A stretch of 5,133 nucleotides of DNA from Planctomycetaceae bacterium (GTDB taxonomy: Bacteria; Planctomycetota; Planctomycetia; Pirellulales; Pirellulaceae): assembly GCA_003455945.1 (NCBI GenBank), contig DMPQ01000353.1, positions 16,129 through 21,261 of the forward strand, given 5' to 3'. The position numbers and the translations under genes were made by a program. Positions 1 to 5,133 of this stretch are shown here, piece after piece; position 1 is the stretch's first letter, and every line of letters starts with the position of its first letter. A model generated the notes under the pieces. The model was given only the letters and a program-made list of their open reading frames with translations. It was not told where the DNA came from and did not search any database.

Positions 1-50
1 TGCTGGACCTGGCGAGTCGCGCCATGGTCAGGCTGCGGCGAGCGGACTAG
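1..50 (+). CDS. 3' end of an unrecognised upstream gene (partial)
   Basis: Reading from base 3 gives an open frame ending LDLASRAMVRLRRAD and a TAG stop at 48-50. Only about 15 residues are visible, so no family can be named. The support is positional: the stop lies 13 bases before a strong intrinsic terminator reading in the same direction, which is what the end of a plus-strand transcription unit looks like. The basic, helix-like tail is compatible with many cytoplasmic proteins. It does not resemble a SufS C-terminus that I know, so a suf operon cannot be claimed. The frame could also be fortuitous. Confidence 0.45.
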   Translation, partial: LDLASRAMVRLRRAD

Positions 51-63
51 GATGACTGGACAC

Positions 64-107
64 GAGGGGTGCCTCGGGCCTCGGCTCGCGGCACCCCTCT
101 TCCTTTT
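64..107 (+). terminator. Rho-independent terminator
   Basis: GAGGGGTGCC (64-73) pairs perfectly with GGCACCCCTC (90-99), giving a 10-bp GC-rich stem. The 16-base apex can pair further (CGGGC with GCTCG, including a G-T pair). The T-rich run TTCCTTTTT follows at 100-107. It lies just after the stop codon at 48-50 and before the sufE start, so it should close the upstream unit and leave sufE to its own promoter. It also argues against starting sufE at the in-frame ATG at 52. Confidence 0.85.
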
Positions 108-180
108 TCGCGGTCGGGCGCAAGTCCGAGGCGTCCTGTCGCCTCCGCCGGCCGCTCGATTCGTTTCGGTCAGGCGAGGC

Positions 181-612
181 ATGATGACAGGCGGTTCGAC
201 CTTCCCCGTGACGCTCTCGCAGATCGAAGCGGAGTTCGAGGGGCTCGAGGACTGGGACGAGCGGTACGAGTATCTGGTCGAGCTGGGCCGCGAGATCCCG
301 TCGCTCGCCGCCGACCTGAAGATCCCCGAGCATGTCGTCAAGGGTTGCATGAGTACCGTCTGGCTCGTCCCGCGGCAGCATGCTGACGGGACGTTCGAGT
401 TCCTGGCCGACAGCGACTCGCTGATCGTCAAGGGATTGCTCGTCGTGGTCCTGGCCGCCTTTTCCGGCAAGACTTCGGCCGAGATCCTCGACTACGATGT
501 CCATCAGGTCTTCGAGCGGTTGGGGCTCAGCCAGCATCTGAGCGCCAACCGTCGCAACGGCCTGTTTGCGATGGTCGGTCGCATCCGTCGCGCCGCGGCC
601 GGCGAAGCCTGA
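181..612 (+). CDS. sufE: SufE family cysteine desulfuration protein
   Basis: SufE accepts persulfide sulfur from the cysteine desulfurase SufS and passes it to the Fe-S scaffold in the cytoplasm. The protein is 143 residues, close to the usual ~140. The signature VKGCMSTVWL carries the sulfur-accepting Cys at residue 56, equivalent to Cys51 in the E. coli VQGCQSQVW motif. The family's helical blocks follow in order: GLLVVVLAAFSGKTSAEIL, then LGLSQHLSANRRNGL near the C-terminus. An in-frame ATG exists at 52, but it would place a terminator inside the gene. The tandem ATGs at 181 and 184 follow AGGCGAGG, a weak ribosome site, and begin just where SufE similarity starts. No sufS, sufBCD or iscU is visible. 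The kinase follows 79 bp downstream on the same strand and may be cotranscribed. Confidence 0.93.
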   Translation: MMTGGSTFPVTLSQIEAEFEGLEDWDERYEYLVELGREIPSLAADLKIPEHVVKGCMSTVWLVPRQHADGTFEFLADSDSLIVKGLLVVVLAAFSGKTSAEILDYDVHQVFERLGLSQHLSANRRNGLFAMVGRIRRAAAGEA

Positions 613-626
613 TTCGTCGCGAGCCG

Positions 627-663
627 GCTGCCGACTCCGTTCGCTGCTTCGCAGTCGGTCAGC
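627..663 (+). promoter_or_regulatory. Intercistronic hairpin between sufE and the kinase
   Basis: GCTGCCGACT (627-636) pairs with AGTCGGTCAGC (653-663), a 10-bp stem with one bulged T at 659 and a 16-base loop. It begins 14 bases after the sufE stop and ends 14 bases before the presumed kinase ribosome binding site. There is no T tract, so it is not a classical terminator. It could stabilise the 3' end of a sufE transcript, partly separate the two genes, or be chance in GC-rich DNA. Confidence 0.35.
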
Positions 664-677
664 GCCGATCGGGAACC

Positions 678-682
678 GGGAG
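678..682 (+). promoter_or_regulatory. Ribosome binding site deciding the kinase start
   Basis: GGGAG at 678-682 lies 9 bases before the GTG at 692, good Shine-Dalgarno spacing. The alternative starts lack a comparable site: ATG 566 lies inside sufE, and GTG 710 and ATG 716 have only pyrimidine-rich or mixed sequence upstream. This favours GTG 692 as the start. Confidence 0.5.
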
Positions 683-691
683 TCGTTTCGC

Positions 692-2380
692 GTGAGTGCC
701 GATCCTGCCGTGACGATGGAGTTCCCGTCCGACCCGGACGAGCGTTTTGCCGTTTGGGTGTCGCAGCTGACCGATCGGCTGCGAGGGGGAGAGCGGATCG
801 AGCTTGCCGATGCGGTCGCCGAGCATCCCGAATGGGAACGCTCGCTCGCCGAGGTCTGGCCGATCGTCCTGCTGGCCGAGATGGCCGGTCGGACCGACGA
901 AGGGGATCCTGCGCGGACATCGACCGCCGAACGGGATGACCCTGAAGCGGCGACCCCCGCCTGCTACGGCGACTTCGAGCTGATCGAGGAGCTGGGGCGC
1001 GGCGGCATGGGGATCGTCTATCGCGCCCGCCAGGTGAGTCTGGATCGCATCGTCGCTCTCAAGCTGATCCTGATCGATCACCTGGCGTCGGCGGTCGATC
1101 GGGCTCGCTTCCAGGCCGAGGCCAAGGCGGCCGCGCGACTCGATCATCCGTACATCGTTCCGGTCTTCGAACTGGGCGAGGCGGAGCGTCGGCCGTACAT
1201 CAGCATGCGGCTGATCGAAGGCCAGACGCTGGCGCAGCGTCTGGCACAAGGTCCGCTCGATAACGAACAGGCGGCGCGGCTGCTCGTGCCGCTCTGCCGC
1301 GCCGTCGCCTATGCCCACGAGCATTCGGTCCTGCATCGGGACATCAAGCCCTCGAACATCCTGCTCGATCGGGACGGCAAGCCGTACCTGACCGACTTCG
1401 GACTGGCCAAGGATCTCGGCGACGCCGCATCGCTGACTCGCACCGGCGCGGTCGTCGGCACCCCTGCCTACATGTCGCCCGAACAGGCGGCAGGAGGGCG
1501 CCCCGGGATCGACGCGACGAGCGATGTCTACAGTCTGGGCGCGGTCCTCTATCACTGCGTCACGGGGCAACCGCCGTTCCAGGGACGAACCGGACTGGAA
1601 ACGGTGCTGATGGTTCTCGATCAGGATCCTCGCTCGCCGCGCAGCGTCTCGCGCACCATCGATCGCGATCTCGAGATGATCATCCTGCGCTGCCTGCAGA
1701 AGCCGAGCGATCTGCGTTACGCCTCGGCCAATGCTCTGGCCGACGATCTCGAAGCCTATCTGCAGCACGACGAGATCTCGGCTCGCAGCGGCCGGTTCAC
1801 GCAGGTCGTGTCGTTGATGTTCCGCGAGACGCATCATGTCGGCGTGCTCGAGAACTGGGGGCTGCTGTGGGCCTGGCACAGCCTGATCCTGCTGAGCGTC
1901 TGTGCCGCGACCAATCTGCTGCAGTGGACCGAGTCGCCGAGTCGGATGAGCTTCTTCCTGCTCTGGACCGTCGGGCTCTGGACCTGGGCGGCGGTCTTCT
2001 GGGCGCTGCGCCGACGCCTGGGCCCGGTCACCTTCGTCGAGCGACAGATCGCGCATCTGTGGGCGGCGAGCATGATCGCGACCGCGACGCTCTTTCCGCT
2101 CGAAGGGATGCTCGGTCTCCCGCCGCTGAAGCTCAGCCCGGTCGTCCCGCTGTTCGCCGCCACGACCTTTCTGGTCAAGGGAGCGATCCTCAGCGGAACG
2201 TTCTACATCCAGGCGTTGGCGCTTTTCGGCACGAGTCTGGTGATGGCGCTCGTTCCGGATTACGGTCACTTGATCATGGGAGCGGTCACCGGACTCTGCT
2301 TCCTGATCCCGGGGCTGCGCTTCCATCGCCTGAGACGCCGCCGCGAACGCGAAGACCGAGCCGCCCGCCTCGCCTCGTAG
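692..2380 (+). CDS. Membrane-anchored Ser/Thr protein kinase (Hanks type)
   Basis: From GTG 692 the protein is 562 residues; ATG 716 would give 554 and ATG 566 would give 604. Residues 1-94 form an acidic N-terminal segment with no recognised domain. The kinase domain runs from about 96 to 350 with every catalytic element intact: glycine loop GRGGMG (102-107), ATP-binding Lys124 in VALKLI, HRDIKPSN (catalytic Asp217, Asn222), Mg-binding DFG (235-237), GTPAYMSPE (Glu264) and DVYSLGAVLYH. An active kinase is therefore expected. After residue 390 come about six hydrophobic segments (near 391-411, 419-440, 456-475, 481-495, 498-520, 524-542) and a basic tail, RLRRRRERED. By the positive-inside rule the kinase domain and tail should both be cytoplasmic. 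There is no PASTA, WD40 or TPR sensor; the membrane block may be the sensing or anchoring part. The substrate is unknown. Confidence 0.92.
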   Translation: MSADPAVTMEFPSDPDERFAVWVSQLTDRLRGGERIELADAVAEHPEWERSLAEVWPIVLLAEMAGRTDEGDPARTSTAERDDPEAATPACYGDFELIEELGRGGMGIVYRARQVSLDRIVALKLILIDHLASAVDRARFQAEAKAAARLDHPYIVPVFELGEAERRPYISMRLIEGQTLAQRLAQGPLDNEQAARLLVPLCRAVAYAHEHSVLHRDIKPSNILLDRDGKPYLTDFGLAKDLGDAASLTRTGAVVGTPAYMSPEQAAGGRPGIDATSDVYSLGAVLYHCVTGQPPFQGRTGLETVLMVLDQDPRSPRSVSRTIDRDLEMIILRCLQKPSDLRYASANALADDLEAYLQHDEISARSGRFTQVVSLMFRETHHVGVLENWGLLWAWHSLILLSVCAATNLLQWTESPSRMSFFLLWTVGLWTWAAVFWALRRRLGPVTFVERQIAHLWAASMIATATLFPLEGMLGLPPLKLSPVVPLFAATTFLVKGAILSGTFYIQALALFGTSLVMALVPDYGHLIMGAVTGLCFLIPGLRFHRLRRRREREDRAARLAS

Positions 2381-2386
2381 CGTCAC

Positions 2387-2437
2387 CAGCCCGCCGAGTC
2401 TCCCAGCCCGCCGCGTCTCCCAGCCCGCCGCGTCAGC
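2387..2437. repeat. Three tandem 17-bp repeats between convergent genes
   Basis: The unit CAGCCCGCCGMGTCTCC occurs at 2387-2403, 2404-2420 and 2421-2437. Copies 1 and 2 differ only at the M position (A or C). Copy 3 diverges in its last few bases. The array starts 7 bases after the kinase stop codon and covers the stop codon of the minus-strand hydrolase gene (2433-2435), so it fills the whole 52-bp convergent gap. Confidence 0.85.
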
Positions 2438-4208
2438 AAGGGGGCTCCGCGCCCTCGCTTCCCTCAGTCCCTCCGTGAGAAGAACTCCGACCGCGCCTCC
2501 GGACTTCCCTCAGCGCCTCACTCGGCGCCTCACTCAGCGCCTCCGCGCCTCGAATCCTCGGGGGGGCCGCCGTTCGGACCCCTCCCGGAATCGGCAGCTC
2601 GACATCCCCTTCCAGACCGGCGGTCCGCACGATGGCGCGGCGGAGCAGCGTCCGGAAGTTCGCATTGTCGAAGTCGTCGGGATGGCCGAGCGACGTGTAG
2701 AAGACGCGCCCGCTCCAGCGATTGACGTAGGTCCACGCGAGCGGCTCGGGGAGATGTTCGCCGACCTGTCCGGTCATCAGCAGCGTCGCTCCCGGCGCGA
2801 GCGGTCCGGTCTTGTAGAGCCAGCTGGTCGTCGGCCATGCATCGCTCGCCAGGCCGGCGACGAGCGGATGATCGATCGCCTCAGGAGCGACCTGCAGGAT
2901 CGTCGGCGGATCGCCCGGGTTCCGATTGCCGTAGTGATCGTGGTAGTTGCCGCCGAGCACCAGGTGATCGAACTCGGGCCAGACGCCGCGCCCTTCGGCC
3001 GGCTCTCCCTCGCGGAGCGCGAAGGCGTGCGAGGCGGTTCGGATGCCGACGACCGGCACCCCTCGCTCGACCGCTCGCCGCAGCGCATCGAGTTGTTCGA
3101 CCGGCGGCGTGCGTCGGCGAACGCTCAACACGATCACGTCGGCTCGATCGAGTTCGCGCCAGCCCGCCAGGTCGGACGGGTCGTCCGGTCGACCGAAGAC
3201 GATCGACGTCCGAAAGGTCGAGGCGAGTTCCTGGTTCAGGAACTCGGGCAGGGTGCGAGCCGTCTCGTATTCGTCCTCCGACACCAGCGCGACCAGATGC
3301 GGCCGGTGATCCCCGGCGTAACGGAACTCGCGATCGCCGAGGACCTGATCGCTGGTGATCGTCGGACAGACGAACTTCTCGATGTGCTCGACGATCCGAT
3401 CGGTCCCCGCGAAGTGACTGACGTAAGGCCAGCGCTGCGGGTTGTACATCGTGTCGGTCAGATCGCGAACCAACACGACTCGTTTGCCGTTGCGAGCCAT
3501 CTGACGCAGGCCGAACGGTCGCCCCAGGACGCACATGTTCGTGTGGACACCCAGCAGCATCACCTGATCGATGTCGTGCGCTTCGAGCAGGTTCCAGATC
3601 TCGACGCCATCGTCACTGATCGCATCCCGCTCCGCATCGATTCCGATCGCGTCGATCTGCCGTTGCCACGGAGCGAGCGGATTGCGGCCCAGACTCGCCA
3701 ACTGCTCGTGCCACTTCGCGTGCTCCGCCGGATCGTCATCCTCGCCGCCGTCGGTCTGATCGAGCGGATAGACGCCCGCTTCCTCGGACGGAATCGAGTA
3801 GCACCAGACGCCGATCTCGTCGGGGAGATTCGCGGCTCGCGGAGCCTGCTGCGCTCGGGCCCGAGCCGGATGATCGGCGTACGGTTCCATGCAGCTGCTC
3901 GGAGCGTGCACGATCAGTGCCCCTCGCTCTCGCATCGATCGCAGGAACCGGTCGACGCGCGGAGCCAACTGCTGCTCGCGACGGACCGCGTTCAGGCAAT
4001 GGTGAGCGTCCCACATGTCGCAGACGATCACCGCCGTTCGCGCTCCCTCCCATCGCTCGTCCCGATGCTCGATCAGAAAGCGTCCGTTGCTGGCCGCCGA
4101 ACGACTTCGCAGGGTCAGCTCGAGCGGCTGAGCCGGAGTCGAACCGAGCGGGAAGAGCATCGTCAGCAGCGCCACGGCGATCGGCGCGCGGAGGTGTCGG
4201 GAAGGCAT
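2433..4208 (-). CDS. Secreted isochorismatase-like hydrolase fused to a ThuA-like domain
   Basis: The product is 591 residues. Residues 1-26 look like a signal peptide: basic start, hydrophobic core AVALLTMLF, and likely cleavage after TPA. Residues ~57-285 form an isochorismatase-like (cysteine hydrolase) domain: Asp64 in VIVCDMWD and nucleophile Cys226 in GVHTNMCVLGR. The third canonical residue, a Lys about 35 residues before the Cys, is not seen; Glu193/Arg194 occupy that region. Residues ~302-532 resemble ThuA/type-1 glutamine amidotransferase-like proteins: LVALVSEDEYET, WPEFDHLVLGGNYHDHY, HPLVAGL, and RVFYTSLGHPDDF near the end. The substrate is unknown; ThuA relatives are linked to sugar metabolism, and isochorismatase-fold enzymes to amides or vinyl ethers. 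After about residue 545 the sequence is repeat-derived and ends at GAEPPC. Upstream of ATG 4208 only a distant GGAG is seen. The gene converges on the kinase, and a C25 peptidase gene lies 159 bp upstream on the same strand. Confidence 0.88.
   Translation of the reverse strand: MPSRHLRAPIAVALLTMLFPLGSTPAQPLELTLRSRSAASNGRFLIEHRDERWEGARTAVIVCDMWDAHHCLNAVRREQQLAPRVDRFLRSMRERGALIVHAPSSCMEPYADHPARARAQQAPRAANLPDEIGVWCYSIPSEEAGVYPLDQTDGGEDDDPAEHAKWHEQLASLGRNPLAPWQRQIDAIGIDAERDAISDDGVEIWNLLEAHDIDQVMLLGVHTNMCVLGRPFGLRQMARNGKRVVLVRDLTDTMYNPQRWPYVSHFAGTDRIVEHIEKFVCPTITSDQVLGDREFRYAGDHRPHLVALVSEDEYETARTLPEFLNQELASTFRTSIVFGRPDDPSDLAGWRELDRADVIVLSVRRRTPPVEQLDALRRAVERGVPVVGIRTASHAFALREGEPAEGRGVWPEFDHLVLGGNYHDHYGNRNPGDPPTILQVAPEAIDHPLVAGLASDAWPTTSWLYKTGPLAPGATLLMTGQVGEHLPEPLAWTYVNRWSGRVFYTSLGHPDDFDNANFRTLLRRAIVRTAGLEGDVELPIPGGVRTAAPPRIRGAEALSEAPSEALREVRRRGRSSSHGGTEGSEGAEPPC
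2508..2543. repeat. Three tandem 12-bp repeats inside the hydrolase 3' end
   Basis: Plus-strand units MCTCRGCGCCTC lie at 2508-2519, 2520-2531 and 2532-2543, one substitution apart from each other or nearly so. Read on the minus strand they encode EALS-EAPS-EALR, residues 556-567 of the hydrolase fusion. The unit length is a multiple of three, so copy-number change would keep the frame. The flanking sequence (CGCGCCTC at 2543-2550 and 2492-2499) looks like decayed further copies. Confidence 0.8.
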
Positions 4209-4277
4209 GGCAGGTGGGACTCCGAGCGGGAACGTAACCGGGAGACGGGGCGAGCGACCGGTCAGTATCGCCCAGGC

Positions 4278-4299
4278 CTTCCGCGGAAGAAACCGTTTC
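4278..4299. promoter_or_regulatory. Palindrome cluster upstream of the hydrolase gene (candidate operator)
   Basis: CTTCCGCGGAAG (4278-4289) is a perfect 12-bp palindrome. It shares its last base with GAAAC-C-GTTTC (4289-4299), an 11-bp near-palindrome. Both lie 70-91 bases upstream of the minus-strand ATG at 4208, where a promoter or regulator site would be expected. No convincing -35/-10 pair is seen. A 12-bp palindrome is expected about once by chance in 5 kb, so the support is mainly positional. Confidence 0.25.
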
Positions 4300-4338
4300 C
4301 CGACGTCCGACGGCAGCTCGGTGCGAGGCGACTTCTCT

Positions 4339-4361
4339 CGTGCCGTAATCTCAGCGGCACG
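4339..4361 (-). terminator. Hairpin after the C25 peptidase gene (possible terminator)
   Basis: CGTGCCG (4339-4345) and CGGCACG (4355-4361) form a perfect 7-bp stem around a 9-base loop, starting 6 bases beyond the minus-strand stop codon at 4368-4370. Read on the minus strand, the bases after the stem are GAGAGAAG, not a T run. A typical intrinsic terminator is therefore not present; an RNA-stabilising or weak terminating role remains possible. Confidence 0.35.
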
Positions 4362-4367
4362 GATCGC

Positions 4368-5133
4368 TCAGCGCGGCTTGCGGATCGTCAGATCGACCGA
4401 GCCGAGCGCCGCCTCCTGCTCGCCGGCGACGAACGCGCGAATCACCGCGGCGCCGCGAGCCCACTCCGGCACCGTGATCGTCACTTCGAACGGTCCCGCC
4501 TCGATCGGTCGCTCCACCACCTGAAGCGTTCGATCGTTGGCGCGGCGATAGGTCGCGTCGAACTCGTCGAGTGACGGATCCGATTCGTCGAACGCGGCTG
4601 GCCCGGCAAAGTCGAACGTCAGGCGATCGCGGCGATACGACAGATCGAGCGACAGCATGCCGGCGATCGGCGAGCTCCCTCGGACCGTCAGCACGTCACC
4701 CGACTGGACTCGCTCGGGCCTTTCGAGTTCGATCGGACGCGGATAGGAGAGTCGCAGGAGCGGGTCGCCGATCAGATTGAACAGATACAGGTTCTCGGTC
4801 CGTTCCGCATCGAGTTCGTCGCGTGTCGGGCTGAAGACGCCGGCCAGGCCGTCGAGCAGCGCGCGCTGCCCGTCGTCGGGATCGCCGTTCCCTTGGATCG
4901 AGCGACGTTTGGCATGCTGCACCAGTTCGCCGAGGGTCGCGTGGCGCTCCGCGAAGTACTCCTCCATCAGCTCGTGACTCATCACCGCCATCGCATACGG
5001 CATCGAAACGCGACTGGCGCCGAGCACGGCGACCGGACCGTCGGGGCGCTCCAGCATCGCTTCGGCCAGACACGGGCCGCGGCTGTTGTAGTCATAGGCG
5101 GCGGTGTAGCAGGCCAGGAAGATCGCGATCGGT
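4368..5133 (-). CDS. C25 (gingipain-like) cysteine peptidase, C-terminal part (5' end outside window)
   Basis: The frame is open from the window edge (first full codon 5132-5130) to TGA at 4368-4370, giving 254 visible residues; an internal ATG at 5057 is not the real start. The segment AIFLACYTAAYD fits the C25 active-site strand, and its Cys (codon 5109-5111, visible residue 8) is the expected nucleophile, matching the ACVNGDF region of gingipains. CLAEAML and GPVAVLGASR follow, as in that family. The catalytic His lies upstream, outside the window. The peptidase fold ends around LFNLIGDPLLRL (visible residues ~117-128). The last ~120 residues, with many alternating polar and hydrophobic stretches, look like a beta-sandwich (Ig-like) tail. 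Such proteins are normally exported, but the signal peptide cannot be seen here. The gene is followed by the hydrolase fusion on the same strand. Confidence 0.82.
   Translation of the reverse strand, partial: PIAIFLACYTAAYDYNSRGPCLAEAMLERPDGPVAVLGASRVSMPYAMAVMSHELMEEYFAERHATLGELVQHAKRRSIQGNGDPDDGQRALLDGLAGVFSPTRDELDAERTENLYLFNLIGDPLLRLSYPRPIELERPERVQSGDVLTVRGSSPIAGMLSLDLSYRRDRLTFDFAGPAAFDESDPSLDEFDATYRRANDRTLQVVERPIEAGPFEVTITVPEWARGAAVIRAFVAGEQEAALGSVDLTIRKPR

Noticed and set aside
52..180. N-terminal extension of SufE from the ATG at 52
   Set aside because: It would be translated through a strong terminator hairpin and T tract, and the added 43 residues have no SufE similarity.
566..691. 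Kinase start at ATG 566, overlapping sufE by 47 bases
   Set aside because: The added residues are Arg/Ser-rich and read from sufE in another frame, with no ribosome site; GTG 692 has a well-spaced GGGAG.
659..2386. A 575-codon minus-strand open frame antisense to the kinase
   Set aside because: The translation is rich in Arg, Asp and Gln with no domain; the kinase on the plus strand has every catalytic motif intact.
2387..2543. Possible CRISPR array
   Set aside because: The units are 12 and 17 bp in direct tandem without spacers, and no cas gene is present.
2475..4574. A 699-codon plus-strand open frame antisense to the hydrolase fusion
   Set aside because: Its translation is Arg/Asp/Ser-rich with no recognisable domain, and it runs across two genes with clear homology on the other strand. 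Long antisense frames are common in GC-rich DNA.

Overview
The window is GC-rich and fully coding-dense. It most likely comes from a member of the Planctomycetota. The evidence is a Hanks-type Ser/Thr kinase with a multi-pass C-terminal membrane region, an exported isochorismatase-ThuA fusion, and a gingipain-like (C25) peptidase with a C-terminal beta-rich tail, a combination I associate with that phylum. This assignment rests on protein character, not on a marker gene.

Layout. Positions 1-50 hold the last codons of an unrecognised plus-strand gene, closed by a strong Rho-independent terminator (64-107). A SufE-type sulfur acceptor gene follows (181-612, +). After a 79-bp gap that contains a hairpin comes a membrane-anchored Ser/Thr protein kinase (692-2380, +), probably starting at GTG. 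On the minus strand, converging on the kinase, lies a secreted two-domain protein with an N-terminal isochorismatase-like cysteine hydrolase domain and a C-terminal ThuA-like domain (2433-4208). Its last ~36 codons, and the 52-bp gap to the kinase stop codon, consist of short tandem repeats. Behind it, after a 159-bp spacer with a hairpin and a palindrome cluster, is the 3' part of a C25-family cysteine peptidase gene (4368 to the window edge, -), which includes the catalytic Cys.

Function. SufE serves Fe-S cluster assembly in the cytoplasm. The kinase is probably an inner-membrane sensor or effector. The hydrolase fusion carries a signal peptide, and the C25 protein belongs to an exported family, so both probably act outside the cytoplasm. 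Nothing in the sequence ties the plus-strand pair to the minus-strand pair. I see no CRISPR array, RNA gene, transposase or phage gene. The most interesting points are the repeat-derived C-terminus controlled by a C7 tract, the missing canonical lysine in the hydrolase domain, and a strong excess of GATC/CGATCG words across the window.
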